Source: Mycolicibacterium sp. TUM20985 (GTDB lineage Bacteria; Actinomycetota; Actinomycetes; Mycobacteriales; Mycobacteriaceae). From it: 64,000 bases of DNA. Below are positions 33,312 through 41,533 of this stretch, in pieces. The stretch is taken from assembly GCF_030295745.1 (NCBI RefSeq), contig NZ_AP027291.1, forward strand, positions 1,612,001-1,676,000, given 5' to 3'. The translations under genes were made by a program, and so were the position numbers. The notes beneath the pieces are model-generated. The model did not search any database and was not told the origin of the DNA. It saw nothing but the letters and a program-made list of their open reading frames with translations. The stretch's first letter is position 1. Each line of letters starts with the position of its first letter.

Positions 33312-34294
33312 ACGACTTTCGGCGCGCCGCCGACGACGTCCGCAACTGGGGCCGCTGGGGTGACGACGACGAGATCGGCACGCTGAACTTCATCACCTCC
33401 GACAAGGTCGCCGAGGCGGCAGGTCTCGTCAGGAAGGGCAGGGTGATCTCGCTCGGCGGCGACTTCGGCTCGTCGGGTCCGCAGGGCGCGTTCAAGTTCC
33501 GGCAGAATCCCGTTCACGTCATGACCGTGGACGGTGGCGACGCCAACACACTGTGCGAGTACGCGCCGGGATGGCTGCGCAATCCCGTAGCCCGGGACGT
33601 CAGTGCGTTCTTCGCCGACAACCTGTTCCGGTTCAACGACGACATGATCGTGATGCCGCTGCAAGCCGCCACCCAGTGGGACGCACTGGCGCACGTCTAC
33701 TACGAGGACAAGCTCTACAACGGCTTCCCCGCCGGTTCGGTCACCAGCTTCGGCGCACGGCACTGCGGTATCGACAAGGTCGACGCCAAGGGCATCACGT
33801 CCCGCGGGGTCTTGCTCGACGTCGTGGCCCACCGCGGCGAGGAATCCTTCTGTCGACCCGGAAAGCCCATCACGCCAGCCGAACTCGACGACATCGCTGC
33901 GAAGCAGGGCGTGACCATCGGGCGGGGTGACATCGTCGTCGTGCACACCGGGTGGTGGACGCGCTTCCTGGCCACGCGCGACGGTGCCGAGGCCGGTTCG
34001 GGTCTGGACTGGACGTGCGCCTCGTGGCTGCACGACCACGAGGTTGCGGCCGTTGCCGCCGACAACCTAATGGTCGAGGATCCCGATCCGGCCAACGGAG
34101 TCGAGGGCACCTTCCTTCCGATGCACATGCTGTGCCTGCGCGACATGGGATTGATGCTCGGCGAGTACTGGGATCTGGGCGGCCTCGCCGCCGACTGTTC
34201 CGCCGACGGCGTCTACGAGTTCCAGTTGATTGCGCCGCCGCTGAAGGTCGTCGGCGCCGTCGGCGCGCCCGTCAGTCCGATCGCGATCAAGTGA
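33299..34294 (+). CDS. Cyclase-family (PF04199) hydrolase
   Basis: A 331-residue protein of the cyclase/kynurenine-formamidase-like metal hydrolases. The usual HxGTHxDxxxH metal motif reads AATQWDALAHVYY, keeping Asp and the last His but with Gln for a His, a variant frequent in actinobacterial members. IVVVHTGWWTRF and the MVEDPDPANG stretch supply further loops. Relatives hydrolyse amides, cyclic diones or lactones. The GTG at 33299 lies inside the SDR 3' end. As last gene of the ring operon, it may open a cyclic dione or lactone. Confidence 0.85.
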   Translation: MASLNDFRRAADDVRNWGRWGDDDEIGTLNFITSDKVAEAAGLVRKGRVISLGGDFGSSGPQGAFKFRQNPVHVMTVDGGDANTLCEYAPGWLRNPVARDVSAFFADNLFRFNDDMIVMPLQAATQWDALAHVYYEDKLYNGFPAGSVTSFGARHCGIDKVDAKGITSRGVLLDVVAHRGEESFCRPGKPITPAELDDIAAKQGVTIGRGDIVVVHTGWWTRFLATRDGAEAGSGLDWTCASWLHDHEVAAVAADNLMVEDPDPANGVEGTFLPMHMLCLRDMGLMLGEYWDLGGLAADCSADGVYEFQLIAPPLKVVGAVGAPVSPIAIK

Positions 34295-34301
34295 CCGAGG
34301 T

Positions 34302-35498
34302 CTAGGGCAGCAGTATTCGCAATTCCTCCCAGCCGCGGACCGTGGACGTCGGTGCGAGCCGGGCGGTGTCGTAGTCGATGCCCCAGTCCGGCCACCGATT
34401 GAGCAGTTCGTCGAGCGCGACGCGGCCCTCGAGGCGGGCGAGGTTGGCGCCGAGGCAGTAGTGCATGCCCTTTCCGAAGGTGAGGTGACTGTTGGTGCGA
34501 TGGATGTCGAAGACGTCCGGATCATCGAAGCGCCGCGGGTCGCGGTTGGCGGCTCCAAACAGCAGGAGCATCGCGTTCCCGGCCGGGACCGTCTGGCCGT
34601 AGGCGTCGAAGTCCCTTGCGACCCAACGCGCGACGTGTGGACCGGTCGGCTCGAAGCGCAGCGTCTCGTCGATCGTGGGAGCCAGCAGGGAGCGGTCCGC
34701 TGCCACCTCGCGACGCTGATCGGGATGCTCGGCGAGCACCTTGGCCAGCCAGCCGATCAGTCGCCCGGTGGTCTCGTTGCCCGCGCCGGCGACCACCTGC
34801 GTGTAGTGCAGGACCTCCTTGCGCTCGAGCTTCCGCGTCACACCGTGCTCGTCGGTGAACTCCACGTTGAGCAGTGCGGTCATCAGGTCGTCGGAGGGAT
34901 TGTCGGCCCGCCATGCGACGTACTCGGCATACATCCGGCCGTCGGCGATCCGGTCGGCGTTGGTGACCTTCATCGGCGCCCCGGGCTTGGTGCGCAGGTT
35001 CGCGTCGTTGGCGTCGCGGAACTCGGTCTGCGCGGATTCCGGGATGCCCAACAGCATGCCGATCACGCGCATCGGCATCATCGCGGCGAGTTCGGCGATC
35101 ACGTCGAACCCGTCGGATCCGACGAGCGGGTCCAGGCAGCGCACGCAGTAGGCGCGGATCTGGTCTTCGATGGCTGCCATCCGCCGCGGCGTGAACACCC
35201 GGGCCATCAGGCCGCGCAACATGGTGTGCAGCGGTGGATCCTGAAACATCATCACCCCGGGCGGCATGTCGAAGTCCGACTGCACCAGTTCCAGGATGTC
35301 ACTTCGGCTGTTGGAGAACGTCTCCCAGTCGGTCAGCGCCGAATCCACGTCGGCGTGCCGCGACAGCGCCCAGAAGTCGTACCGCTCGTTGTAGTAGAGC
35401 GGCGCCTCCTCGACCAGCCGGGCATAGACCGGGTACGGATCCGCGACGATGCCGGTGTCGTAGGGGTCGTAGTACACCGTGTCACTGGCCGTCGTCAT
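34302..35498 (-). CDS. Cytochrome P450
   Basis: A 398-residue soluble P450. AGAGNETTGRLIGW is the oxygen-binding I-helix, ETLRFEP the ExxR helix and FGKGMHYCLGANLAR the haem loop (Cys348 ligates iron). It hydroxylates an unactivated C-H bond using ferredoxin electrons; the 3Fe-4S ferredoxin at 38859 is the nearest donor. The ATG at 35498 gives normal length, whereas the longer frame upstream is a shadow of the SDR. It is the second gene after a mycofactocin-type SDR (8-base gap) and converges on the cyclase-family gene. Confidence 0.93.
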   Translation of the reverse strand: MTTASDTVYYDPYDTGIVADPYPVYARLVEEAPLYYNERYDFWALSRHADVDSALTDWETFSNSRSDILELVQSDFDMPPGVMMFQDPPLHTMLRGLMARVFTPRRMAAIEDQIRAYCVRCLDPLVGSDGFDVIAELAAMMPMRVIGMLLGIPESAQTEFRDANDANLRTKPGAPMKVTNADRIADGRMYAEYVAWRADNPSDDLMTALLNVEFTDEHGVTRKLERKEVLHYTQVVAGAGNETTGRLIGWLAKVLAEHPDQRREVAADRSLLAPTIDETLRFEPTGPHVARWVARDFDAYGQTVPAGNAMLLLFGAANRDPRRFDDPDVFDIHRTNSHLTFGKGMHYCLGANLARLEGRVALDELLNRWPDWGIDYDTARLAPTSTVRGWEELRILLP

Positions 35499-35506
35499 GA
35501 GTTCCC

Positions 35507-36343
35507 CTACTTCAGAAGACTGCCGGCGTCCACCGGCAGCGTCACGCCGGTGACGTACCGGGCTTCGTCGGACGCCAGGAACAGCACGGCGTTGCTGATG
35601 TCGACGGGCTCGACCCACGGGATCGGCAGGAAGTGGAACGACTGGCAGATCGGTGCGAGGTCGTCGGGACCCGGATTCTCGAGGTCGGGCCGAAACAGTC
35701 GATAGGTGGCGTCGTTTAGCAGCAGCGGGCTGCAGACGTGGGTGGGATGGACGGTGTTGACGCGAATCGAGTGCTGGCCCAGTTCCACCGCGAAGGCTCG
35801 CATCAGGCCGACCACCCCGTGCTTGGCCGTCACGTAGTGACCGACCTGCGGGTAGGCCTTGGTGCCGCCGACGGAGCTGGTGATGACGATCGAGCCGCCG
35901 CGACCGCCGGCCAATAGATGTGGCACTCCGGCCTTTACGGTCTTCCACACCCCGGTGAGATTGACGTCGATGGTCTCCTGCCAGACCGGCTCCGGCATCC
36001 TGTGGAGCTTGACGCCCGTGGAACCGATGCCCGCGTTCGCGACGATGACGTCCAGGCGACCGAACTGCTCGACGCCGCCGTCGACGGCCGCCTTGAGCGC
36101 GGTGAAGTCACGGACGTCGACGATCTCGGTCACGATGCGCCGATCGAGGTTCTTGACCAGATCCGCGGTTTCGGCCAGATCTTCCGGCGTCGCGCCCGGG
36201 GCTGGCGAGCCCTCGAAGGCGCGACAGACGTCGACGGCGATGATGTCGGCGCCCTCCTGCGCGAGCCTGACCGCGTGGCTGCGGCCTTGCCCCCGTGCCG
36301 CGCCGGTGATGAACGCAACCTTGCCCTCCAGGCGTCCGGCCAT
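35507..36343 (-). CDS. Mycofactocin-coupled SDR oxidoreductase
   Basis: A 278-residue SDR with ITGAARGQGRSHAVRLAQEG and the long second-strand insert (VCRAFEGSPAPGATPEDLAE) that mark mycofactocin-dependent SDRs; VANAG and YVTAK complete the active site. In this family NAD is tightly held and the peptide-derived cofactor mycofactocin takes the electrons. No mycofactocin biosynthesis genes are in the window. ATG 36343 preferred over an upstream ATG with a poorer N terminus. It is 66% or so similar by eye to the copy at 48551. It heads an operon with the P450, so may oxidise the alcohol the P450 makes. Confidence 0.88.
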   Translation of the reverse strand: MAGRLEGKVAFITGAARGQGRSHAVRLAQEGADIIAVDVCRAFEGSPAPGATPEDLAETADLVKNLDRRIVTEIVDVRDFTALKAAVDGGVEQFGRLDVIVANAGIGSTGVKLHRMPEPVWQETIDVNLTGVWKTVKAGVPHLLAGGRGGSIVITSSVGGTKAYPQVGHYVTAKHGVVGLMRAFAVELGQHSIRVNTVHPTHVCSPLLLNDATYRLFRPDLENPGPDDLAPICQSFHFLPIPWVEPVDISNAVLFLASDEARYVTGVTLPVDAGSLLK

Positions 36344-36361
36344 GGCGCACCACCTCATGTT

Positions 36362-36376
36362 CTGAGCGACTGCTCA
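36362..36376 (-). promoter_or_regulatory. Promoter motif shared by the two mycofactocin-type SDR genes, copy 1
   Basis: CTGAGCGACTGCTCA (plus-strand reading) contains the inverted repeat TGAGC-GACT-GCTCA and lies 18 bases upstream of the SDR start at 36343. It matches the 15 bases at 49429-49443 upstream of the paralogous SDR at 12 positions. Could be an operator, or a relic of duplication. Confidence 0.35.
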
Positions 36377-36463
36377 ACAACCGTCGCAAGCCATGCCTAG
36401 CAGCCGCTGGGGTGGGCGGTCAAGGTCTCATCCGTTCAAGCGCCGCGGCCATTCAGGCCACTC

Positions 36464-36478
36464 GAGAATGAAGTTCTC
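36464..36478. promoter_or_regulatory. Near-palindromic operator GAGAAT-GAA-GTTCTC
   Basis: Same core and 3-base spacer as the recurrent operator with one mismatched pair. It lies 120 bases before the SDR start at 36343 and 31 bases before the GTG of the hydrolase at 36510. An in-frame ATG at 36468 falls inside it, which argues against that ATG as the start. Confidence 0.6.
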
Positions 36479-36509
36479 CATTACGGCGAATGCCAGTATC
36501 GTCGGCACC

Positions 36510-37340
36510 GTGGAAGTCGAACGCAGGTCCATCGTGGTCGACGGGCTCGTCACCGGCTATCTCGAGGCCGGTGTTGGCGACCCCGTCGTGCTCTTGCACG
36601 GCGGTGAATTCGGCGCGAGTGCCGAAATCGGCTGGGAGCGCACCATTGGAGCCCTGGCGACGCGCTATCGCGTGCTTGCGCCGGACATGTTGGGGTACGG
36701 AGCCTCGGCCAAAGTCGTTGACTTCGTGGACGGCCGTGGGATGCGCATCCGGCACGTCGCCCGCTTCTGTGAGGCGATGGGCGTCGATTCGGCACACTTC
36801 GTCGGCAACTCGATGGGCGCGATCAACCTGTTGACCGACACCACCTCGATCGCGCCCGTGCTACCCGTGCGGAGCTTGACGCTGATCTGCGGCGGCGGGG
36901 AGATTCAGCGCAACGAGCACGTCGACGCCCTCTTCGATTACGACGCAACGCCGGAAGCCATGCGCCGGATCGTCGCGGCTCTGTTCTTCGATCCCGGCTA
37001 TCCGGCGGATGACGCCTACGTGGCGCGGCGTCACGAATCCAGCACTGCCCCCGGCGCGTGGGAGGCCATCGCGGCGGCGCGGTTTCGCAGGCCGGGGGCG
37101 AGCCCGCCCGCTGCGGCGTCGACGACGCGCGCCTACGAGCGCATCGCCGTGCCGACGTTGGTCATCGAAGGTGCGGGGGACAAGTTGTTGCCGCCGGGCT
37201 GGGCCGCCGACGTCGCTGGCCGCATTCGCCGCGCGCGCCCGGTGGTGGTGGACGCGGCGGGCCACTGTCCGCAGATCGAACGGCCGGACGTCGTCAACGG
37301 CGTTCTGCTCGAATTCCTCGAAGAAGGTTGTGCGCCATGA
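36510..37340 (+). CDS. Alpha/beta hydrolase
   Basis: A 276-residue alpha/beta hydrolase with VLLHGGEFGAS (oxyanion hole), VGNSMGAIN (nucleophilic Ser), an Asp in EGAGDKLLPP and the His in AGHCPQIERP. It has the size and layout of meta-cleavage product or ester hydrolases. Start is uncertain: GTG 36510 is chosen because ATG 36468 sits inside an operator-like palindrome; an initiator further upstream at 36393 would add low-complexity basic residues. The stop overlaps the next SDR start (ATGA), so the two are co-translated. Confidence 0.82.
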   Translation: MEVERRSIVVDGLVTGYLEAGVGDPVVLLHGGEFGASAEIGWERTIGALATRYRVLAPDMLGYGASAKVVDFVDGRGMRIRHVARFCEAMGVDSAHFVGNSMGAINLLTDTTSIAPVLPVRSLTLICGGGEIQRNEHVDALFDYDATPEAMRRIVAALFFDPGYPADDAYVARRHESSTAPGAWEAIAAARFRRPGASPPAAASTTRAYERIAVPTLVIEGAGDKLLPPGWAADVAGRIRRARPVVVDAAGHCPQIERPDVVNGVLLEFLEEGCAP

Positions 37341-38146
37341 GTAGAGAACTGTCGGGCAAGGTCGCGATCGTCACCGGAGGTGCGTCCGGCATCGGCAGGG
37401 GCATCGTGGAGCGGTTCCTCGCGGAGGGAGCCAAGGTGGTGATCGCCGACGTGCAGGACGAACTCGGCGGCGCCCTGGCAGTGGAGTCGGGATCCGACGC
37501 GTACTTCCACCACGCCGACGTCGGTGACCAGGCTCAGGTCGGCGAGCTGATCGCCGCCGCAGTCGCCACGTTCGGTGGGCTGCACGTCATGGTCAACAAC
37601 GCGGGCCGGTCCAGCCCGTTGCAGAAGGGGATCTTCCACGAGGACTTCGCCGAGTTCGACAGCGTCATGCGGGTCAACCTGCTCGGCGTGATGGCGGGAA
37701 CCCGGGACGCCGCGCGACACATGGCCGAGCACGGCGGCGGGTCGATCATCAACATCTCGTCCATCGGCGGCATCCAGGCGGGCGGCGGCGTGCCCAGCTA
37801 CCGGGCCTCCAAGGCGGCGGTGATCCACTTCAGCAAGTCGGCCGCGATCGAGTTGGCCCGCTACGAGGTGCGGGTGAATTGCATTGCGCCGGGCAACATT
37901 CCCACGGCCATTCTGAAGAAGGCAGCGACCGGCGAGGACCGGGAGCGGCTCGAGGTCTTCGAGACCAGGATCCGGCAGCAGATGCGCGATGACCGGCCCC
38001 TCAAGCGCGAGGGCACCCCGGACGACGTCGCCGAGGCCGTCCTCTACTTCGCGGGCGATCGCTCGCGCTACGTCACCGGAACGGTACTGCCGGTCGACGG
38101 CGGCACGGTGGCGGGCAAGGTCATACCACCGCGCCGCCAGAATTAA
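37337..38146 (+). CDS. Short-chain dehydrogenase/reductase
   Basis: A 269-residue classical SDR: VTGGASGIGRGIVERFL as cofactor loop, IADVQDE after beta-2 (Asp, NAD preference), VNNAGRSS, ISSIGG with the catalytic Ser, YRASK, and a C-terminal VTGTVLPVDGGTV that is standard for the fold. It oxidises or reduces a hydroxyl/keto group, possibly on the product of the hydrolase encoded just upstream with a 4-base overlap. Its TAA stop lies within the palindrome attributed to the next TetR gene. Confidence 0.9.
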   Translation: MSRELSGKVAIVTGGASGIGRGIVERFLAEGAKVVIADVQDELGGALAVESGSDAYFHHADVGDQAQVGELIAAAVATFGGLHVMVNNAGRSSPLQKGIFHEDFAEFDSVMRVNLLGVMAGTRDAARHMAEHGGGSIINISSIGGIQAGGGVPSYRASKAAVIHFSKSAAIELARYEVRVNCIAPGNIPTAILKKAATGEDRERLEVFETRIRQQMRDDRPLKREGTPDDVAEAVLYFAGDRSRYVTGTVLPVDGGTVAGKVIPPRRQN

Positions 38147-38165
38147 ATCAATCGCTTGACTTAAT
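38142..38165. promoter_or_regulatory. 24-base imperfect palindrome upstream of TetR-P450 operon
   Basis: Left arm ATTAAATCAA and right arm TTGACTTAAT flank a TCGC centre; ten of twelve base pairs match. It is AT-rich, overlaps the SDR stop codon, and ends 25 bases before the TetR GTG at 38191. Probable autoregulatory operator of that TetR, distinct in sequence from the GAGAAT operator. Confidence 0.55.
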
Positions 38166-38190
38166 CAGCCCGCGGTTGTTGACTGATCGG

Positions 38191-38862
38191 GTGACCGCAG
38201 CCAGGCCGTTGCGCACCGAACGTGCGAGCACCACGCGTGAGTCGATCCTGACCGCCGCCGAACGGCTCTACGCCGAACACGGTGTGTATGCCGTGTCGAA
38301 CAGGCAGGTGAGTGAGGCTGCGGGACAGGGCAACAACGCTGCCGTGGGTTACCACTTCGGGACGAAGACCGACCTCGTCCGCGCCATCGAGGAGCGGCAC
38401 CGCGCGCCGATCGAGGCGCACCGGGAACGCCTGGTCGCGCGGCTCGACGAGGACGACGATCTCCGCGCGTGGGTGTCCTGCCTGGTGCGTCCCCTGACCG
38501 ACCACCTCGCCGACCTCGGCAACCCGACCTGGTACGCGCGGTTTGCCGCGCAGGCCATGACCGATCCCGCCTATCACGGCTTCGTCGTCAAGGATGCCCT
38601 GAGCTCGCCATCGCTCGTCGAAGTCGTCGACGGCATCAACCGGTGCCTCCCGGACCTCCAGCTCGACGTTAGGTCCGACCGAAACGTCATGGCCCGAAAC
38701 CTGTTGATGCACACCTGCGCCGACCGCGAGCGGGCGCTGGCCAAGGGGGCCGCCGTGGCGACCAGGACCTCGTGGCAGGCCGCTGGGTCGGGGCTCATCG
38801 ACGCCATCGTCGGCATGTGGCTCGCGCCCGTGACGTCATCGGGCCGTGGTGTCGCGCCGTGA
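38191..38862 (+). CDS. TetR-family transcriptional regulator
   Basis: A 223-residue TetR protein. ESILTAAERLYAEHGVYAVS through VGYHFGTKTDLVRAI is the N-terminal helix-turn-helix domain; the C-terminal ligand domain contains GNPTWYARFAAQAMTDP. GTG 38191 is preferred to a TTG 15 bases upstream. It heads an operon with a 3Fe-4S ferredoxin and a P450 (start-stop overlap with the ferredoxin), so it likely responds to the P450 substrate or product and represses through the palindrome at 38142-38165. Confidence 0.87.
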   Translation: MTAARPLRTERASTTRESILTAAERLYAEHGVYAVSNRQVSEAAGQGNNAAVGYHFGTKTDLVRAIEERHRAPIEAHRERLVARLDEDDDLRAWVSCLVRPLTDHLADLGNPTWYARFAAQAMTDPAYHGFVVKDALSSPSLVEVVDGINRCLPDLQLDVRSDRNVMARNLLMHTCADRERALAKGAAVATRTSWQAAGSGLIDAIVGMWLAPVTSSGRGVAP

Positions 38863-39053
38863 AGGTGAGAACCGACGCGGACAAGTGCGTGTCGTCGGGC
38901 ATGTGCGTGTCGTACGCCGCCGAGGTGTTCGATCAGAACGACGACGACGGGGTGGTCATCCTGCTCGTCGAAGAACCCGCCGCCGAATTCGTCGACGGCA
39001 CCCGGAAGGCCGCGGCCGCGTGTCCGGCACTGGCCATCCACCTCGAGGAATGA
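38859..39053 (+). CDS. 3Fe-4S ferredoxin of P450 type
   Basis: A 64-residue ferredoxin starting KVRTDADKC, with Cys10, Cys16 and a late CP motif (AACPALAIHLEE) as ligands of a single 3Fe-4S cluster, the form that feeds electrons to actinobacterial P450s. The GTG at 38859 overlaps the TetR stop (GTGA), and the P450 follows 10 bases after its stop, so they form an electron donor/acceptor pair. It is acidic, as expected for docking. Reductase not in window. Confidence 0.9.
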   Translation: MKVRTDADKCVSSGMCVSYAAEVFDQNDDDGVVILLVEEPAAEFVDGTRKAAAACPALAIHLEE

Positions 39054-39063
39054 CGGAGTATCC

Positions 39064-40299
39064 ATGTCAGAAGTGCTTGCTGCGCAGTCTGTTTCAGCTG
39101 GCGTGCCCGAGTACCCGATGGAGCGTGCGGCCGGGTGCCCGTTCTCCCCACCACTGCAGATGCTCGAGATGGGCGTCGCCGCGCCGCTGTCGCGAGTGCG
39201 CATCTGGAATGGCACCACACCGTGGCTGATCACCGGCCACGAAGTGGCGCGGACGCTGTTCGCCGACTCACGCGTCAGCGTCGACGACCGGCGCGAGGGT
39301 TTCCCACACTGGAACGAGCACATGCTGTCCACGGTTACCAAGCGGCCACGTTCGGTCTTCACGTCCGATGCCGAGGAACACACCCGCTTCCGCCGCATGT
39401 TGTCTAAGCCGTTCACCTTCAAGCGGGTGGAGGCCTTGCGCACGACCATTCAGGCGGTCACCGACGAGTGCATCGACGCGATCCTGGCGGGACCGCAGCC
39501 CGCCGACGTCGTATCGGCGCTGGCTCTTCCGGTGCCCACCAAGGTGATCAGCGACATGCTCGGCGTCCCCTACGCCGACCACGAGTTCTTCCAGCACCAC
39601 GCCAACGTCGGGCTGGCCCGATACGCGTCGGCGGAGGAGGGCCAGAAGGGGGCCATGAGCCTCCACGGGTATCTCATCAACCTCGTCGAGAAGAAGATGG
39701 CGGAGCCCGCGGAGGACGCGGTGTCCGACCTCGCCGAACGAGTCACGGCGGGCGAGATCAGCGTCAAGGAGGCCGCACAATTGGGCACCGGCCTGCTGAT
39801 CGCCGGCCACGAGACCACCGCCAACATGATCGGCATCGGGGTGCTGGCTCTGCTCGAGAATCCCGAACAGGCCGCACTGCTTCGCGATTCCGACGATCCC
39901 AAGTTCATCGCGAACGCCGCCGAAGAGCTCATGCGCTACCTGTCGATCATCCAGAACGGCCAACGACGCGTCGCGATCGAGGACATCGAAATCGGTGGTG
40001 AGACCATCCGCGCCGGGGAGGGCATCATCATCGACCTCGCGCCCGCGAACTGGGACGCCACTGCCTTCCCCCATCCCGACCGGCTCGAGTTCACCCGCGA
40101 CGCCAGCCAGGAACTCGGCTTCGGGTATGGCCGGCACCAGTGCGTTGGGCAGCAGCTGGCGCGCGCGGAATTGCAGATCGTGTTCCACACGCTGCTGCGC
40201 CGAATCCCGACGCTGAAGCTCGCCATCCCGTTCGACGAGGTGCCCTTCAAGCACGACCGGCTCGCCTACGGCGTCTACGAGCTTCCGGTGACCTGGTAA
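39064..40299 (+). CDS. Cytochrome P450
   Basis: A 411-residue P450. LIAGHETTANMIGIG is the I-helix with the acid-alcohol pair, EELMRYLS carries ExxR, and FGYGRHQCVGQQLAR the haem loop (Cys360). Features such as the N-terminal PMERAAGCPFSPP and LSRVRIWNGTTPWLITG resemble CYP105-like bacterial enzymes with wide substrate range. It follows its own ferredoxin and a TetR, and precedes the amidohydrolase-M24-crotonase-CoA-transferase series by 58 bases, so it may carry out the first oxidation of that branch. Confidence 0.92.
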   Translation: MSEVLAAQSVSAGVPEYPMERAAGCPFSPPLQMLEMGVAAPLSRVRIWNGTTPWLITGHEVARTLFADSRVSVDDRREGFPHWNEHMLSTVTKRPRSVFTSDAEEHTRFRRMLSKPFTFKRVEALRTTIQAVTDECIDAILAGPQPADVVSALALPVPTKVISDMLGVPYADHEFFQHHANVGLARYASAEEGQKGAMSLHGYLINLVEKKMAEPAEDAVSDLAERVTAGEISVKEAAQLGTGLLIAGHETTANMIGIGVLALLENPEQAALLRDSDDPKFIANAAEELMRYLSIIQNGQRRVAIEDIEIGGETIRAGEGIIIDLAPANWDATAFPHPDRLEFTRDASQELGFGYGRHQCVGQQLARAELQIVFHTLLRRIPTLKLAIPFDEVPFKHDRLAYGVYELPVTW

Positions 40300-40357
40300 C
40301 GGGTCGCGCCCGAGCTTCCCAAAAAACCCGCATCACAGATTGATTGGAGTGCCATCG

Positions 40358-41533
40358 ATGTCAACCCCAACGAAGTCCACCACGCTCTATCCGTCCGAGG
40401 GATGGGGTGCGCCCAAGGACCGCCACGGCCATGCCAAAGGCGTCACCGTCGGACTTCCCGCTGGCACCGAGGTGTTCTCGGCGGACAACCACATCTCCGT
40501 CGCCGAGGACATCTTCTTCGAACGCTTCCCCGAGGAGCTCAAGGGCCAGGCACCGCGGATCTGGTACGAGGACGGCGCCTACATGGTCGGCGTCAACGGC
40601 CGGTCCTTCGTGGCGGGTGACTTCGGCCGCGTGCTCATGCAATACGACGATCTCGCCGGGGCCGCGACCAACGACATCGAGGCCCGAATCCGGCAACTCG
40701 CCGAGGATGGCATCCAGAAGGAACTGGCGTTCCCCAATGCCGTGCTAGCACTCTTCCACTACCCGGACAAGGCGCTGCGCGAGAGGGTGTTCCGGATCTA
40801 CAACGAGCACATCGCAGATCTGCAGGAACGGTCGGGCGGACGCTTCTACGGCGTCGGCCTGATCAACTGGTGGGACCCGAAGGGCACCCGCAGCACGCTC
40901 TCGGAGCTGAAATCGCTGGGACTCAAGACGTTCCTGATGCCGCTGAACCCCGGCAAGGACGACGAGGGCAAGATCTACGACTACGGCAGCGCCTCGATGG
41001 ACGCGGTGTGGGACGAGATCGAAGAGGCCGGACTGCCGGTCACCCACCACATCGGCGAGACGCCGCCGAAGACCCCCTGCGAGAACAACAGCGTCGTGGT
41101 CGGCATGATGATCAACGTCGACTCGTTTCGCGAGCAGTTCGCCAAGTACGTGTTCTCCGGCATCCTCGATCGGCACCCCTCGTTGAAGGTCGGCTGGTTC
41201 GAGGGCGGGATCGCCTGGGTGCCAACGGCTCTGCAGGATGCCGAGCACATGTTGGCCTCCTATCGGCACATGTTCAATCATCAGCTCGAACATGACGTGC
41301 GGTACTACTGGGACAACCACATGAGCGCATCGTTCATGGTGGACCCGCTGGGCCTTCGGCTGATCGATCAGATCGGGGTCGACCGCGTCATGTGGTCGTC
41401 TGACTACCCGCACAACGAGAGCACCTACGGGTACTCGGAGAAGTCCCTGGCGGCAGTCGTCGACGCGGTCGGGCCCGAGGACGCGGTGAAGATCGTCAGC
41501 ACCAACGTCAAGAACTTCTTAGGGATCTCGTGA
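40358..41533 (+). CDS. Amidohydrolase_2 (PF04909) family protein
   Basis: A 391-residue TIM-barrel metal hydrolase/decarboxylase of the ACMSD-like class. FSADNHISVAED at the N terminus stands where D-x-H is expected, LPVTHHIGE holds the middle His, and MWSSDYPHNES supplies the final Asp. Such enzymes decarboxylate or hydrolyse ring-derived acids. The ATG at 40358 has a TTGGAG ribosome site; the earlier GTG is less likely. It resembles the protein at 57819 (430 residues) in layout. It is translationally coupled to an M24 protein (GTGA overlap). Confidence 0.88.
   Translation: MSTPTKSTTLYPSEGWGAPKDRHGHAKGVTVGLPAGTEVFSADNHISVAEDIFFERFPEELKGQAPRIWYEDGAYMVGVNGRSFVAGDFGRVLMQYDDLAGAATNDIEARIRQLAEDGIQKELAFPNAVLALFHYPDKALRERVFRIYNEHIADLQERSGGRFYGVGLINWWDPKGTRSTLSELKSLGLKTFLMPLNPGKDDEGKIYDYGSASMDAVWDEIEEAGLPVTHHIGETPPKTPCENNSVVVGMMINVDSFREQFAKYVFSGILDRHPSLKVGWFEGGIAWVPTALQDAEHMLASYRHMFNHQLEHDVRYYWDNHMSASFMVDPLGLRLIDQIGVDRVMWSSDYPHNESTYGYSEKSLAAVVDAVGPEDAVKIVSTNVKNFLGIS

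Noticed and set aside
36468..36470. In-frame ATG as start of the alpha/beta hydrolase
   Set aside because: It lies inside the GAGAAT-GAA-GTTCTC palindrome and lacks a ribosome site. The GTG at 36510 was preferred, though not with certainty.
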